Of a stretch of 64,000 nucleotides of DNA, positions 1 to 7,786 are shown piece by piece. The notes beneath the pieces are model-generated. The model was not told where the DNA came from. It was given only the letters and a program-made list of their open reading frames with translations, and searched no databases. The translations under genes were made by a program, and so were the position numbers. The stretch covers positions 62,001 through 126,000 of the forward strand of contig CP185379.1 in assembly GCA_049177215.1 (NCBI GenBank), in the 5' to 3' direction. Source of the stretch: Pollutiaquabacter aromativorans (GTDB taxonomy: Bacteria; Bacteroidota; Bacteroidia; AKYH767-A; 2013-40CM-41-45). Position 1 is the stretch's first letter. Each line of letters begins with the position of its first letter.

Positions 1-1668
1 GGTGCCGGTTACCCACAGCTCCAGACTGACGCCTTCGCAAACGGTCGTGTCGGGTCGTACGCTGATTGCCGGTACCGGATGGACGGTGATGCTGAAGGTG
101 GTGTCGTCCGTGCAACCCGCGGCGGTAGAGCCGGTGATCGTATAGACGATGCTGCTGACGGGCGTCGCGTTCACGCTTGCGCCGCTGCTCGCGCTCAGGC
201 CATTGGCCGGTGACCAACTGTAGCTGGTCGCGCCGCTCGCGTTCAGCGAGGAGGAAGCTCCGAGACAGAGGATAGCGTTGCCCGACACGCTCACGACCGG
301 CACGGGATCGACCGTGACGGTCAAGGTGGCGGTGGCGGTGCAGTAGCCGATGCTCGCGTTTACCGTATAGACGGTCGTCGTAAGCGGACTGGCCAGTGGC
401 GTCGCGATCGTCGGATCGTCGAGCCCGGTGACCGGCGACCAGTCGTACACGCTGGCGCCGCTGGCGCTCAGTTGCGCGCTGGCGCCATCGCAATAGGCCG
501 TATCGCCGCTGGTCTGCAGGTTGGGTACAGGCGCGAGCCCGACGTTCACGGTCCCGCTGCTGCTGCAACCGTTGGCATCCGTTCCGGTGATCGTGTAGGT
601 GGTAGCGACGGAAGGCGTGGCGTCCACGTTCGCGCCGCTGGTGGCGCTCAGACCTGCAGCAGGAGCCCAATCGTATTGCTGCGCGCCGCTCACGTTCAGT
701 CGCAGCGTACTCCCACTGCAGATCGTGCTGTCAACCGGTAAGCTCAATACGGGCAAGGCATGAACCTGTACGTTCCGTGTAGCCGTTGCAGTACAACCGC
801 TCGGATCGGAGATCGTCAGCGTTACCGTATAGTTACCGGCCGTTGAATAAGTGTGCGTCGGGTTGAGGGCGATCGAAGTGGTGCCGTCGCCGAAGTCCCA
901 ACTGCGCGAGGTGATGCGGTTCAGCGAACTCACCGACAGGTCCGTCAGTTGCAGGTCTTCCCCGAGGCAGAGGTCGGTCGCGCTGGCGCTGAAATCCGCA
1001 TTGCGGCTCATGCAGACGATATGTTCATTCACCGAGCCGCCGGTACTCGAGGTAAAGCCCCAGTACACCTGCGCGTTGCCGCCGAACAGGTTCGCGACGA
1101 TATTGCCCGTATAACTCAGGCGAAGCGATCCGTCGAGCCAGATGTTGAGCGTGTTCGTGGCGCTCGACCACTGGATGCGCACGTCATGGTAGAGGCAGTC
1201 TTCGATGTTACCCGAGGAAGCAAGCGCGGCCACGGGACCCGCCAGGTTGTTCGCGGTGGTATGGTCCACATCGCCGTTCGAGATCACCGCGATGTGGTCG
1301 TAAGTGGGATCCCATCCGTTCTGGTAGGTATCGAACTCCACCGCCAAAGACGGACTGATCGTCTGATAGCCGATGCCGCCACCCGACACGCCGGAGGCGA
1401 GCGGGTTCGTTTGCAACGCGAACACCACCCCGTCGGCGCCCGCGTCGCTACAGCCGAACATGACGGTGAAGTTGTAGTCGAACGAATTGCCGAGGTCGAT
1501 GCGCTGTTGGTTCCAGATCGAGCCGTTCTGCGCGCCGGTCGACTGGGTAAGCCGGTAGCAGTCGCAGGAAATGGCGGTAGCCGTTCCGCTGCGTTGGAAT
1601 TGTGCAGATGTCGGGATGGAAGCAAGCGCGAAAAGAATCCCGACGCCGTAAAGAAGAAGTTTTCTCAA
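1..1668 (-). CDS. Secreted lectin / PKD / Ig-like repeat surface protein (3' end outside window)
   Basis: The minus-strand frame is open from a TTG start at 1668 to the window edge (556 codons) and continues beyond it. The first 23 residues (RKLLLYGVGILFALASIPTSA after the start) form a signal peptide. Residues about 25-220 resemble a bacterial L-type lectin domain, with VVFALQTNP and LAVEFDTYQNG typical of that fold. A PKD domain follows (WDFGDGTTS ... HTYSTAGNYTVTL). After it come at least three Ig/SprB-like repeats of about 75 residues, each with C-x-G and a WSPxxGL or WAPAAGL motif. Such proteins are usually T9SS cargo with a C-terminal sorting domain, which here would be off the window. 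Likely role: exported adhesin or glycan-binding surface protein. The TTG start is inferred from the signal peptide. Confidence in the domains is high; the ligand is unknown. Confidence 0.85.
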   Translation of the reverse strand, partial: MRKLLLYGVGILFALASIPTSAQFQRSGTATAISCDCYRLTQSTGAQNGSIWNQQRIDLGNSFDYNFTVMFGCSDAGADGVVFALQTNPLASGVSGGGIGYQTISPSLAVEFDTYQNGWDPTYDHIAVISNGDVDHTTANNLAGPVAALASSGNIEDCLYHDVRIQWSSATNTLNIWLDGSLRLSYTGNIVANLFGGNAQVYWGFTSSTGGSVNEHIVCMSRNADFSASATDLCLGEDLQLTDLSVSSLNRITSRSWDFGDGTTSIALNPTHTYSTAGNYTVTLTISDPSGCTATATRNVQVHALPVLSLPVDSTICSGSTLRLNVSGAQQYDWAPAAGLSATSGANVDATPSVATTYTITGTDANGCSSSGTVNVGLAPVPNLQTSGDTAYCDGASAQLSASGASVYDWSPVTGLDDPTIATPLASPLTTTVYTVNASIGYCTATATLTVTVDPVPVVSVSGNAILCLGASSSLNASGATSYSWSPANGLSASSGASVNATPVSSIVYTITGSTAAGCTDDTTFSITVHPVPAISVRPDTTVCEGVSLELWVTGT

Positions 1669-2169
1669 GTGTGAAACCGTCCGTTCCTGATGACAAACAA
1701 AGAGAATATTCCAAAACGACTCAAGTGCGTTCACGGAAAATAACATTCCCGTTACTGGAAAGCCCTCGTTTGACAGGATTTTGAAGCATACCCGTCAAGC
1801 ATCATGCCTTTTTCGTACCCGGTAAAATTGTCAGTCCCAAAATGATCCTCAAAATTTTAAAAATTAGGAGCGGAGCATTCCGGCTTCGTCTCACCGGCGT
1901 ACCCGCTTTCGTCTCGTCACGCGGCATAATCCCTTTACTCACCGACTAACCAGGACGAGACTCAATCGGGGCTAGGTTTGAAACGATAGAATGTAGGTGA
2001 TCTGGCAAATAACCGCTTCGACTCTGGGTAGCTTTCACCTAATTAGGTATCTTGGATTTGAAATTGATTCCACCTTAACTGTTGAAGTTGATATTATGTC
2101 TTGACTGGCTTGGTGGACACTGAGTTTTACTGTTTAGGTTATCTTGTATTGAGGTACTCATTTTGAAAA
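1669..2169. other. Intergenic region between divergent surface-protein genes
   Basis: About 500 bases between a minus-strand and a plus-strand gene. I see no convincing coding frame, RNA or repeat array. It becomes more AT-rich to the right and must hold the promoters of both flanking genes, but I could not pick a clear TAnnTTTG box. Confidence 0.5.
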
Positions 2170-3495
2170 ATGACTTTTGTGGGGAAGCTGTCGATTTTCT
2201 TGTTTATGAGTCTTTCGGGGTTTTCCTCGCTCGGTCAATGGGTAGGCGTGGCGGATTTCGATCGGGAGATTAGAGCGTTGTATTCAGATAGCAGCCACGG
2301 ACAACTGATCATTGGCGGCGGATTCACCCGAGTTGATGGTTACCCGACAAGCGGAATTACAGCTTACGATGGGTTAGCTATGGACACTGATTTTGTAGAT
2401 GCCGGGGGGATTGTAACAGCAATTACCTCGTTTAACGATACCATTTTTATTGGTGGATATTTTCAAACATCCAATGCCGGTGGGCAAACTGTTTGGACAG
2501 GCGGATTTGCCAAACGCTGTGGTAACAGTTGGTGTCCCGGGTATGGCATTGGCACGAATGGTGTAGTCCGTGATTTCGAGATTCTAAATGGAGAGCTCTG
2601 GGCAGCCGGTGGGTTTGATTCGATCAATGGCTCATATTCCCCTTATCTGTTTGCGTTAAATCAGAATGGTGTTAGGTTGGTTGGAGTCCCATCTTCCGAG
2701 TTTCGTGGCGGACTGATGACCGGTATTGAGCCGTACGATAATCAATTGTATTGTGTTGGGACATTCATGGATAGCATTGGAGTCATCTATAATTTTGCAT
2801 CGGTTGACGCTAATGGTACATGGTCGCAAACTTGTCAGCCAAATTGGTGCCACCCACTCCTCTCCATAGGAAAATATGGCAATCAGTTAGTTGTTAGTGG
2901 AAGCACGATCACAAGTCCAAGCCAATGTGTTTTCGGCTATGATGGTGCCACGCCTCAAGCGCTAAGTATGGGTATTAATGGAGCGGCTATTCAGCTCAAG
3001 GAGTTAAATGGTTACCTTTTTGCGGTAGGCTACTTTGATCATGCTGACGGCTTACCTGCATCCCATGTCGCCATATGGAATGGAGTTTCGTGGTCGGCAT
3101 TTTCGCCTTCCGTAATTGATAATGCTGTTGCAGCAATTGAAGTGTTCAATGGAGAACTTTATATTGGAGGAGGCTTTCGGATAATAGATGGAGATTCTAT
3201 TACTTCTCTTGCCAAGTTTGATGGTAATTGGAGTGCTGTGGCTGACTCGATCATCAATACTGCGCTCGATGTTCGTGTCTACCCCAATCCATCTCATAAT
3301 ATATTCACGCTTGCCCTTCCTTTATCAGCAGAAGAGGTGGAGGCTGGAATTATCGATGCAACAGGAAGGTGTGTATGGCAGGGAAAAGTGAGAAGCAATG
3401 AGCCATTTTCTCTTGACCTTTCAAATGGTATTTATTCTATCGTGGTAAGGTTTCGGAATGGGTATAAAAGTGAAAAACTGGTGGTGATGCGATGA
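2170..3495 (+). CDS. Secreted beta-propeller-like protein with T9SS type A sorting domain
   Basis: 441 residues. A signal peptide (about 1-22, ending SLGQ) is followed by six or seven repeats with the pattern G-G-x-F ... I-x-x-x-A ... W-N-G, seen as IIGGGFTRVDG, FIGGYFQ, WAAGGFDSING, AVGYFDHADG and YIGGGFRIIDG. These are the kelch/delta-60-like blades common in Bacteroidota surface proteins. The last ~75 residues begin VYPNPSHNIFTL and end YKSEKLVVMR, which fits a type A sorting domain recognised by T9SS and removed at the outer membrane. It is the first of three similar genes in tandem (others at 4667 and 6268). An orphan sorting-domain remnant follows directly. Function beyond surface display is unknown. 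Confidence 0.9.
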   Translation: MTFVGKLSIFLFMSLSGFSSLGQWVGVADFDREIRALYSDSSHGQLIIGGGFTRVDGYPTSGITAYDGLAMDTDFVDAGGIVTAITSFNDTIFIGGYFQTSNAGGQTVWTGGFAKRCGNSWCPGYGIGTNGVVRDFEILNGELWAAGGFDSINGSYSPYLFALNQNGVRLVGVPSSEFRGGLMTGIEPYDNQLYCVGTFMDSIGVIYNFASVDANGTWSQTCQPNWCHPLLSIGKYGNQLVVSGSTITSPSQCVFGYDGATPQALSMGINGAAIQLKELNGYLFAVGYFDHADGLPASHVAIWNGVSWSAFSPSVIDNAVAAIEVFNGELYIGGGFRIIDGDSITSLAKFDGNWSAVADSIINTALDVRVYPNPSHNIFTLALPLSAEEVEAGIIDATGRCVWQGKVRSNEPFSLDLSNGIYSIVVRFRNGYKSEKLVVMR

Positions 3496-3504
3496 GTAGT
3501 TGAC

Positions 3505-3681
3505 ATTTTCTCGATGGGTCCATGAACGTTTGGGGCCTCAAGGTAAAAGAGTCATGCGCCTGGAAAAAGACAGGGACAATGTGTTCTGCCAATGCAGGCG
3601 TGTATTCCGGGCCTATACCTGCTGCAATTGGAAGCACAGGATGGAAGGAGCACCACGTTGAAGTTCATAAAGCCCGGTTGA
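3505..3681 (+). pseudogene. Orphan, frameshifted T9SS C-terminal domain remnant
   Basis: The DNA matches the 3' end of the gene at 6268-7596. From 3586 one frame encodes 31 residues plus a stop (LPMQACIPGLYLLQLEA..., ending TLKFIKPG), nearly identical to that gene's C-terminus. Upstream (3505-3585) the similarity continues but is broken by small indels, so no frame reads through. There is no start codon or upstream body. It is therefore a displaced C-terminal domain lying just behind the stop of the preceding propeller gene, and probably not expressed on its own. Confidence 0.85.
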
Positions 3682-3878
3682 AATGTCGCTCCGTAAGCCG
3701 CCTGAATGAAGCATGGTTATAATTCAGGTACAGTGACGTGAGCCTGTGAAATCAAAACCCCCAACATGTGCCTCCCGACTCGTCCCTCGCCCCTCGCCCC
3801 TCGCCCCTCGCCCCTCGCCCCTCGCCCCCCGTCCCTCGTCCCTCGTCCCTCGCCCCTCCCTTCAGCACTCACTCAACC
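3586..3878 (+). repeat. Derived copy of a duplicated segment (pairs with 7501-7786)
   Basis: The 195 bases before the array differ from the 7.5 kb copy at only five positions. The heptamer array that follows is seven bases longer here (80 against 73). Identity then continues for about 18 bases into what, in the other copy, is the last 16 bases of the serine ammonia-lyase gene, and stops at 3878. Because the 7.5 kb copy joins two intact genes, this copy is the derived one. All five substitutions have G or C in the intact copy and A or T here. Confidence 0.9.
3781..3860 (+). repeat. C-rich heptamer array (ccctcgt / ccctcgc)
   Basis: About eleven imperfect copies of a seven-base unit. The minus strand reads as runs of three to five G separated by cga or acga, which satisfies the canonical G-quadruplex pattern several times over. 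Its sister array at 7696-7768 has exactly one unit fewer. Confidence 0.9.
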
Positions 3879-4707
3879 TGTGCCATTCCGCCTGCTTATG
3901 AACAACTATCCTATAATCCTAGCAATTCCCAAACAGATAATTATTTAGCTAGATTTTCAAATCTCGGCGAGTTAAAATGGTCAACATTCTTAGGTGGTAG
4001 TGGAAGTGAAGGGTCTCAAATTAATATATATTGATTCACGAAATTATTTATATGTAGCTGGAAGTACATTAAGCCCACATTATAATGGTGCAACTAAATT
4101 TCCTGTATTCCAGAATAATTTGATTTATTCTCAAGAGGAAAACTATGATAATGCATATAATATATTCACAAACTCAGATGGTTTTATTTCGTGTTTTTCG
4201 GATTATAACGGATTGTTGTTTAGTACATATTTTGGTGGACGTGGTAATGATGATTGTAGGGCAGTATTTGTCCGATCAGGGGACGAGATGTATGTATTTG
4301 GAAGCACTGAAGCGGGAAGCATGTTTCCTGTGAATATGCCCAATCCATCCTTTCAGTGTTGTTCAGCGGTCGGGCTTGGTAATTTGGACGGATATATTTC
4401 TGAGCTAAACGTGTCTCATCTGATCAGGATAAATGAGATGAATGGTATCGGCAGCAGTATACATTTATACCCGAATCCAGTGCATGATTTACTTTATTTA
4501 AAAGGACTCCCGTTGGAATCGGAAGAGATTAGTTATCAAGTTTCTGATTTGCTTGGTAAGATTTTAAAACAAGGAAATTATACTAAAAAATCCCAAGATG
4601 CAGTACTTGAAATAGGAATTGGCGATGTACTGCCTGGTGTTTATTTAGCTTAAATAAAAACTAAAGATGGTATCTTGTATTCAAAAAAGTTTATTAAAGT
4701 CTTTTAG
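3879..4707 (+). pseudogene. Broken SBBP beta-propeller protein gene with T9SS domain
   Basis: From about 3900 a frame encodes an SBBP repeat (DNYLARFSNLGELKWSTFLGGSGSEG), which then stops at a TGA near 4033. The repeat continues in another frame (YIDSRNYLYVAGST ... FSTYFGGRGNDD ... YVFGSTEAG), so a frameshift lies near 4015-4030. A sorting domain begins LYPNPVHDLLYLKG and reaches GVYLA, followed by an in-frame TAA at 4651-4653. The same frame continues after it with IKTKDGILYSKKFIKVF and a stop at 4705-4707, the expected end of such a domain. The 5' end is missing: the gene begins abruptly at the edge of the duplicated segment. Truncation, frameshift and nonsense codon together make it a pseudogene. 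Confidence 0.85.
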
Positions 4708-6106
4708 TTTTATATGCTTCTTATCGGCGTGTAATTATAATTCCTTAGCTCAGGGAGATTATCATGGATTTTATTTAGAACAGCCAAATGGGCACGTGCG
4801 CACGCTGTACACGGATACAGTAGAAAATTATTTGATACTAGGAGGTTCCTTTTCGTTCATTGGGAATGAAACTCGGAGAGGTGTGAGTAGATGGGATGGC
4901 TTTCAGTTTGCTGAAATGGATTGTGGTATTGGCAGGTGTGGGACTAATGTCTGTCCTTCCGTTGCCGCATTTGCAAAGAACCGTTTTGGGTTTTATATGT
5001 TGGCGTTTTCTGATTCCATTGGTTGTGAACGAATTAACTATGTGGCTAAGTGGAATAGTATAGAGTGGGAGAATATTGGCTTCGAATCCTACCTTGATGG
5101 TACGAGCTTCTTCCCTTACTATTTTTCAATTGTTGATGATATACTGTTTGTTGCCGGTCGATTCGATAGTATACAGGGAAGACAAGCACAAGGATTGGCT
5201 ATTTGGGATGGATTGCGATGGGATACTAGTTTTATAGATCCGTACCGGTCTTTTGATAATGTCGGCTTTGGAGAATGTGTACGCTATCGAAACGATCTGA
5301 TATGTCATAACATTCTTCAAGATACTGCTGGCGGGATCTTAGTAATAGCGCTTTGGAATGGTAACCACTGGGTTTCAGTCGGGGGGGCATTCAGTAACAG
5401 GGCCAATAGTATTTCATCGGTTTTGGTATTCAAGGATGAATTATATGTAGCAGGGGGGTTTAATCGTAACTTAGATCCCGAAGCACCTGGTAATAGTATA
5501 GCACGATGGAATGGAGAAAGGTGGGATGACCTGAATGGCGGTGTCTTTTTGAATAATAACTTCTATCCGGGATTGGTGCACGACATGGTTGTTTACAATG
5601 ATAACTTATACGTTGTGGGGGAATTTGACCACGCAGGTACATTACCTGCGAATGATATTGCAATTTGGGATGGAAGTCATTGGTGTACGTCTGTCGACTC
5701 TATTGAAGGTTATGTTTCCAGTGCTTCGATATTTCATGATTCACTCTTTATCGGAGGAGGATTCTTAAGGATTGGGGGCGACAGTATGCCTTATCTTGCA
5801 AAGTGTAAACTCGATCAAGTTTCTGACACTTGTGAAACAGTGATTGGAGTTCCTGAAAATATTGCTGCAACGTCATTTACTGTATTTCCGAACCCGACTG
5901 ATCAAGAGATTTCAATTCTGCGGCCACATGTAGCGGTTCAGGATCAGCAAATCGACTTGTATGATTTCTTAGGTAGACATTTGTTTAGCTTCATTTTTCA
6001 TAGAAGCCATCAAAAGGTTAATCTAGATATCTCAGATCTTTCGCCAGGAATATATTTTATTTATGGGAATGAAACAGGTGCAAAGACAAGAGTTGTGAAG
6101 TATTGA
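4667..6106 (+). CDS. Secreted beta-propeller-like protein with T9SS type A sorting domain
   Basis: 479 residues, similar in plan to the genes at 2170 and 6268. The N-terminus (MVSCIQKSLLKSFSFICFLS... to SLAQ) works as a signal peptide. Blades follow with LILGGSFSFIGN, FVAGRFDSIQG, YVAGGFNRN, VVGEFDHAG and FIGGGFLRIGGDSM. The sorting domain starts VFPNPTDQEISIL and ends AKTRVVKY. The assumed ATG overlaps the last 41 bases of the preceding pseudogene in a different frame, so the signal-peptide start is made partly from DNA that used to encode the end of another protein; a different start cannot be excluded, though none fits the signal peptide better. An orphan sorting domain follows the stop in the same frame. 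Confidence 0.85.
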   Translation: MVSCIQKSLLKSFSFICFLSACNYNSLAQGDYHGFYLEQPNGHVRTLYTDTVENYLILGGSFSFIGNETRRGVSRWDGFQFAEMDCGIGRCGTNVCPSVAAFAKNRFGFYMLAFSDSIGCERINYVAKWNSIEWENIGFESYLDGTSFFPYYFSIVDDILFVAGRFDSIQGRQAQGLAIWDGLRWDTSFIDPYRSFDNVGFGECVRYRNDLICHNILQDTAGGILVIALWNGNHWVSVGGAFSNRANSISSVLVFKDELYVAGGFNRNLDPEAPGNSIARWNGERWDDLNGGVFLNNNFYPGLVHDMVVYNDNLYVVGEFDHAGTLPANDIAIWDGSHWCTSVDSIEGYVSSASIFHDSLFIGGGFLRIGGDSMPYLAKCKLDQVSDTCETVIGVPENIAATSFTVFPNPTDQEISILRPHVAVQDQQIDLYDFLGRHLFSFIFHRSHQKVNLDISDLSPGIYFIYGNETGAKTRVVKY

Positions 6107-6271
6107 ATTTTCATTGACTTGTCCCACAAGGCGCTAGGGTGGGAAATTTGGACTACTGTCTCAAATTCAAGCTCAGTGGAGATTAGCACAACTGCATGGG
6201 TAGCGGGCGTCTATGTATTAAGCGTAGCAGACCAAAATGGAGAATTATTTAAACTGAAAGTGGTGAAATGA
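6107..6271 (+). pseudogene. Orphan T9SS C-terminal domain remnant
   Basis: Directly after the TGA of the preceding gene, in the same frame, the DNA stays open for 54 codons. It encodes IFIDLSHKALGWEIW ... SSVEISTTAWVAGVY ... GELFKLKVVK and a stop at 6269-6271. This is a recognisable second half of a type A sorting domain. The preceding gene already has its own complete domain, so this is an extra one without a body or start codon. Its stop overlaps the ATG of the next gene (ATGA at 6268-6271). It could be a leftover of a deleted gene or a spare C-terminal cassette. Confidence 0.8.
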
Positions 6272-7596
6272 AGAGCAGGATATTCCTTGTTTGGATGCTT
6301 TTTGGTCTGCTAAACCATCTTTCTACCGCGCAATGGCAAAGGTTGATTTTCCAATATAATGGGGATTGTAGAGTCTTACATTATGACTCCCTGAGTACAT
6401 CCCTGATTGTCGGTGGGTGGTTCAGTCAGATGAATGGTATAAGTGCTAATAAAATCATCAATTGGGACTTTTCGTCTTGGGCTCCGATGGATAGTGGTGC
6501 GCCGTATGGGACTCCGATTTATAATTTGTTTCAATACCAGGGTGCAATTTTTTCCAGCGCAATTATGCGCAAGTATCCGGATGGCAAAGACCGCTGGTTA
6601 TATGCATGGAATGGAGCGAATTGGGATACTACATTGGGTTCATTCAATGGGGCTGTGAATGCCGCAAGCTTAAGTAATGGTGTGCTGGGCCTATCCGGAG
6701 GGTTTGATTCAATTTCGAATCAGCATTGTTCGCGTGTCGCCCTATGGGACGGCTCCCAGTGGGAATGTTTGGATCTACCTACGGATTGGGGCTTGGTCAC
6801 GGCACTTGCGTATTATCAGAATCATTGGTACGCTGGGGGAAATTTCTATGATACCTTGACCGGTATCCACGATTTAGAGCGTTGGAACGGTAGCGCGTTC
6901 GAATCGTTCGGATCTGCTTTGTTGTCGCCTGGTATTGATTATGTGGCATCAATGGCCGTATTTCAGAACGAACTTTTTATCAGCGGCGTTTTTCATGCTG
7001 GTAACGGGTTGCCGGATGATTTCATCATGCGGTGGGATGGTCAGACGCTACGGGATGTTGGAGGCGGTTTGAATGCTCAGGCTTTTCAACTAAAAGTATA
7101 CAAGAATCATTTGTACGCGCTGGGTGCGTTTTCCAATGCGGGTGGCATACCTGTAAACCAGTTCGCAAAATGGAATGGGACCCAGTGGTCAGAAGTAATC
7201 CCGGGTATGACGACAGATTTGGGCATTTCGGATTTCTGCTTCGCTGGCGGGGATCTATTTATTGGCGGGGCCTTCAATGTGATCAACGGGGACACCCTGC
7301 CGATAGTTGCTCGTTATGTTGGCTACGATTTGCTTCTGAAAAACGAGCAGCTAAATGACCTTAAGCCGGGTTGTGAGGTGGAATATGTAAACGGAAATGC
7401 AGTCGTTCAATGTTCGCAACTGCTCGAAGGGTTCATCATCGTTTGGGATGCGCAGGGTAAGAGAATCATGCGCCGGGAAATAAGACAGGGTCAATGTGTT
7501 CTGCCAATGCAGGCGTGTGTTCCGGGCCTATACCTGCTGCAATTGGAAGCACCGGATGGAAGGAGCGCCACGTTGAAGTTCATAAAGCCCGGTTGA
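6268..7596 (+). CDS. Secreted beta-propeller-like protein with T9SS-type C-terminus
   Basis: 442 residues. Signal peptide about 1-21 (LLNHLSTAQ). Blade motifs are LIVGGWFSQMNG, LSGGFDSISN, YAGGNFYD, FISGVFHAGNG, YALGAFSNAGG and FIGGAFNVINGD, with WDG or WNG at the end of most blades. The last ~60 residues (FIIVWDAQGKRIM ... VPGLYLLQLEAPDG ... TLKFIKPG) are the beta-sandwich sorting domain, although the usual YPNP entry motif is not obvious. The start codon overlaps the stop of an orphan sorting domain. The 3' end and downstream spacer are the source of the segment duplicated at 3.5 kb. Confidence 0.88.
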   Translation: MKSRIFLVWMLFGLLNHLSTAQWQRLIFQYNGDCRVLHYDSLSTSLIVGGWFSQMNGISANKIINWDFSSWAPMDSGAPYGTPIYNLFQYQGAIFSSAIMRKYPDGKDRWLYAWNGANWDTTLGSFNGAVNAASLSNGVLGLSGGFDSISNQHCSRVALWDGSQWECLDLPTDWGLVTALAYYQNHWYAGGNFYDTLTGIHDLERWNGSAFESFGSALLSPGIDYVASMAVFQNELFISGVFHAGNGLPDDFIMRWDGQTLRDVGGGLNAQAFQLKVYKNHLYALGAFSNAGGIPVNQFAKWNGTQWSEVIPGMTTDLGISDFCFAGGDLFIGGAFNVINGDTLPIVARYVGYDLLLKNEQLNDLKPGCEVEYVNGNAVVQCSQLLEGFIIVWDAQGKRIMRREIRQGQCVLPMQACVPGLYLLQLEAPDGRSATLKFIKPG

Positions 7597-7786
7597 AGTG
7601 TCGCTCCGTAAGCCGCCTGAATGAAGCATGGTTATAATTCAGGTACAGTGACGCGAGCCTGTGAAATCAAAACCCCCAACATGTGCCTCCCGACTCGTCC
7701 CTCGCCCCTCGCCCCTCGTCCCCCGTCCCTCGTCCCTCGTCCCCCGTCCCTCGTCCCTCGCCCCTCCCTTCAGCACTCACTCAACC
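7501..7786 (+). repeat. Source copy of duplicated segment (pairs with 3586-3878)
   Basis: Contains the last 96 bases of the preceding gene, its downstream spacer, a 73-base heptamer array (7696-7768) and the final 16 bases of the convergent serine ammonia-lyase gene. Both flanking genes are intact here, which marks it as the parental copy. Confidence 0.88.
7696..7768 (+). repeat. C-rich heptamer array between convergent genes
   Basis: About ten units of ccctcgt / ccctcgc, with some cccccgt variants, ending at the stop codon of the minus-strand gene. The minus strand is rich in GGG and GGGG runs and can form G-quadruplexes. One unit shorter than the array at 3781-3860. Confidence 0.9.

Noticed and set aside
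3781..3860. Heptamer arrays as a CRISPR array
   Set aside because: Seven-base units without spacers and no cas genes in the window.
3766..4034. Pro/Arg-rich reading frames through the heptamer arrays (also at 7621-8253)
   Set aside because: They translate the repeat itself in several frames and have no conserved extension, apart from the SBBP fragment already described.
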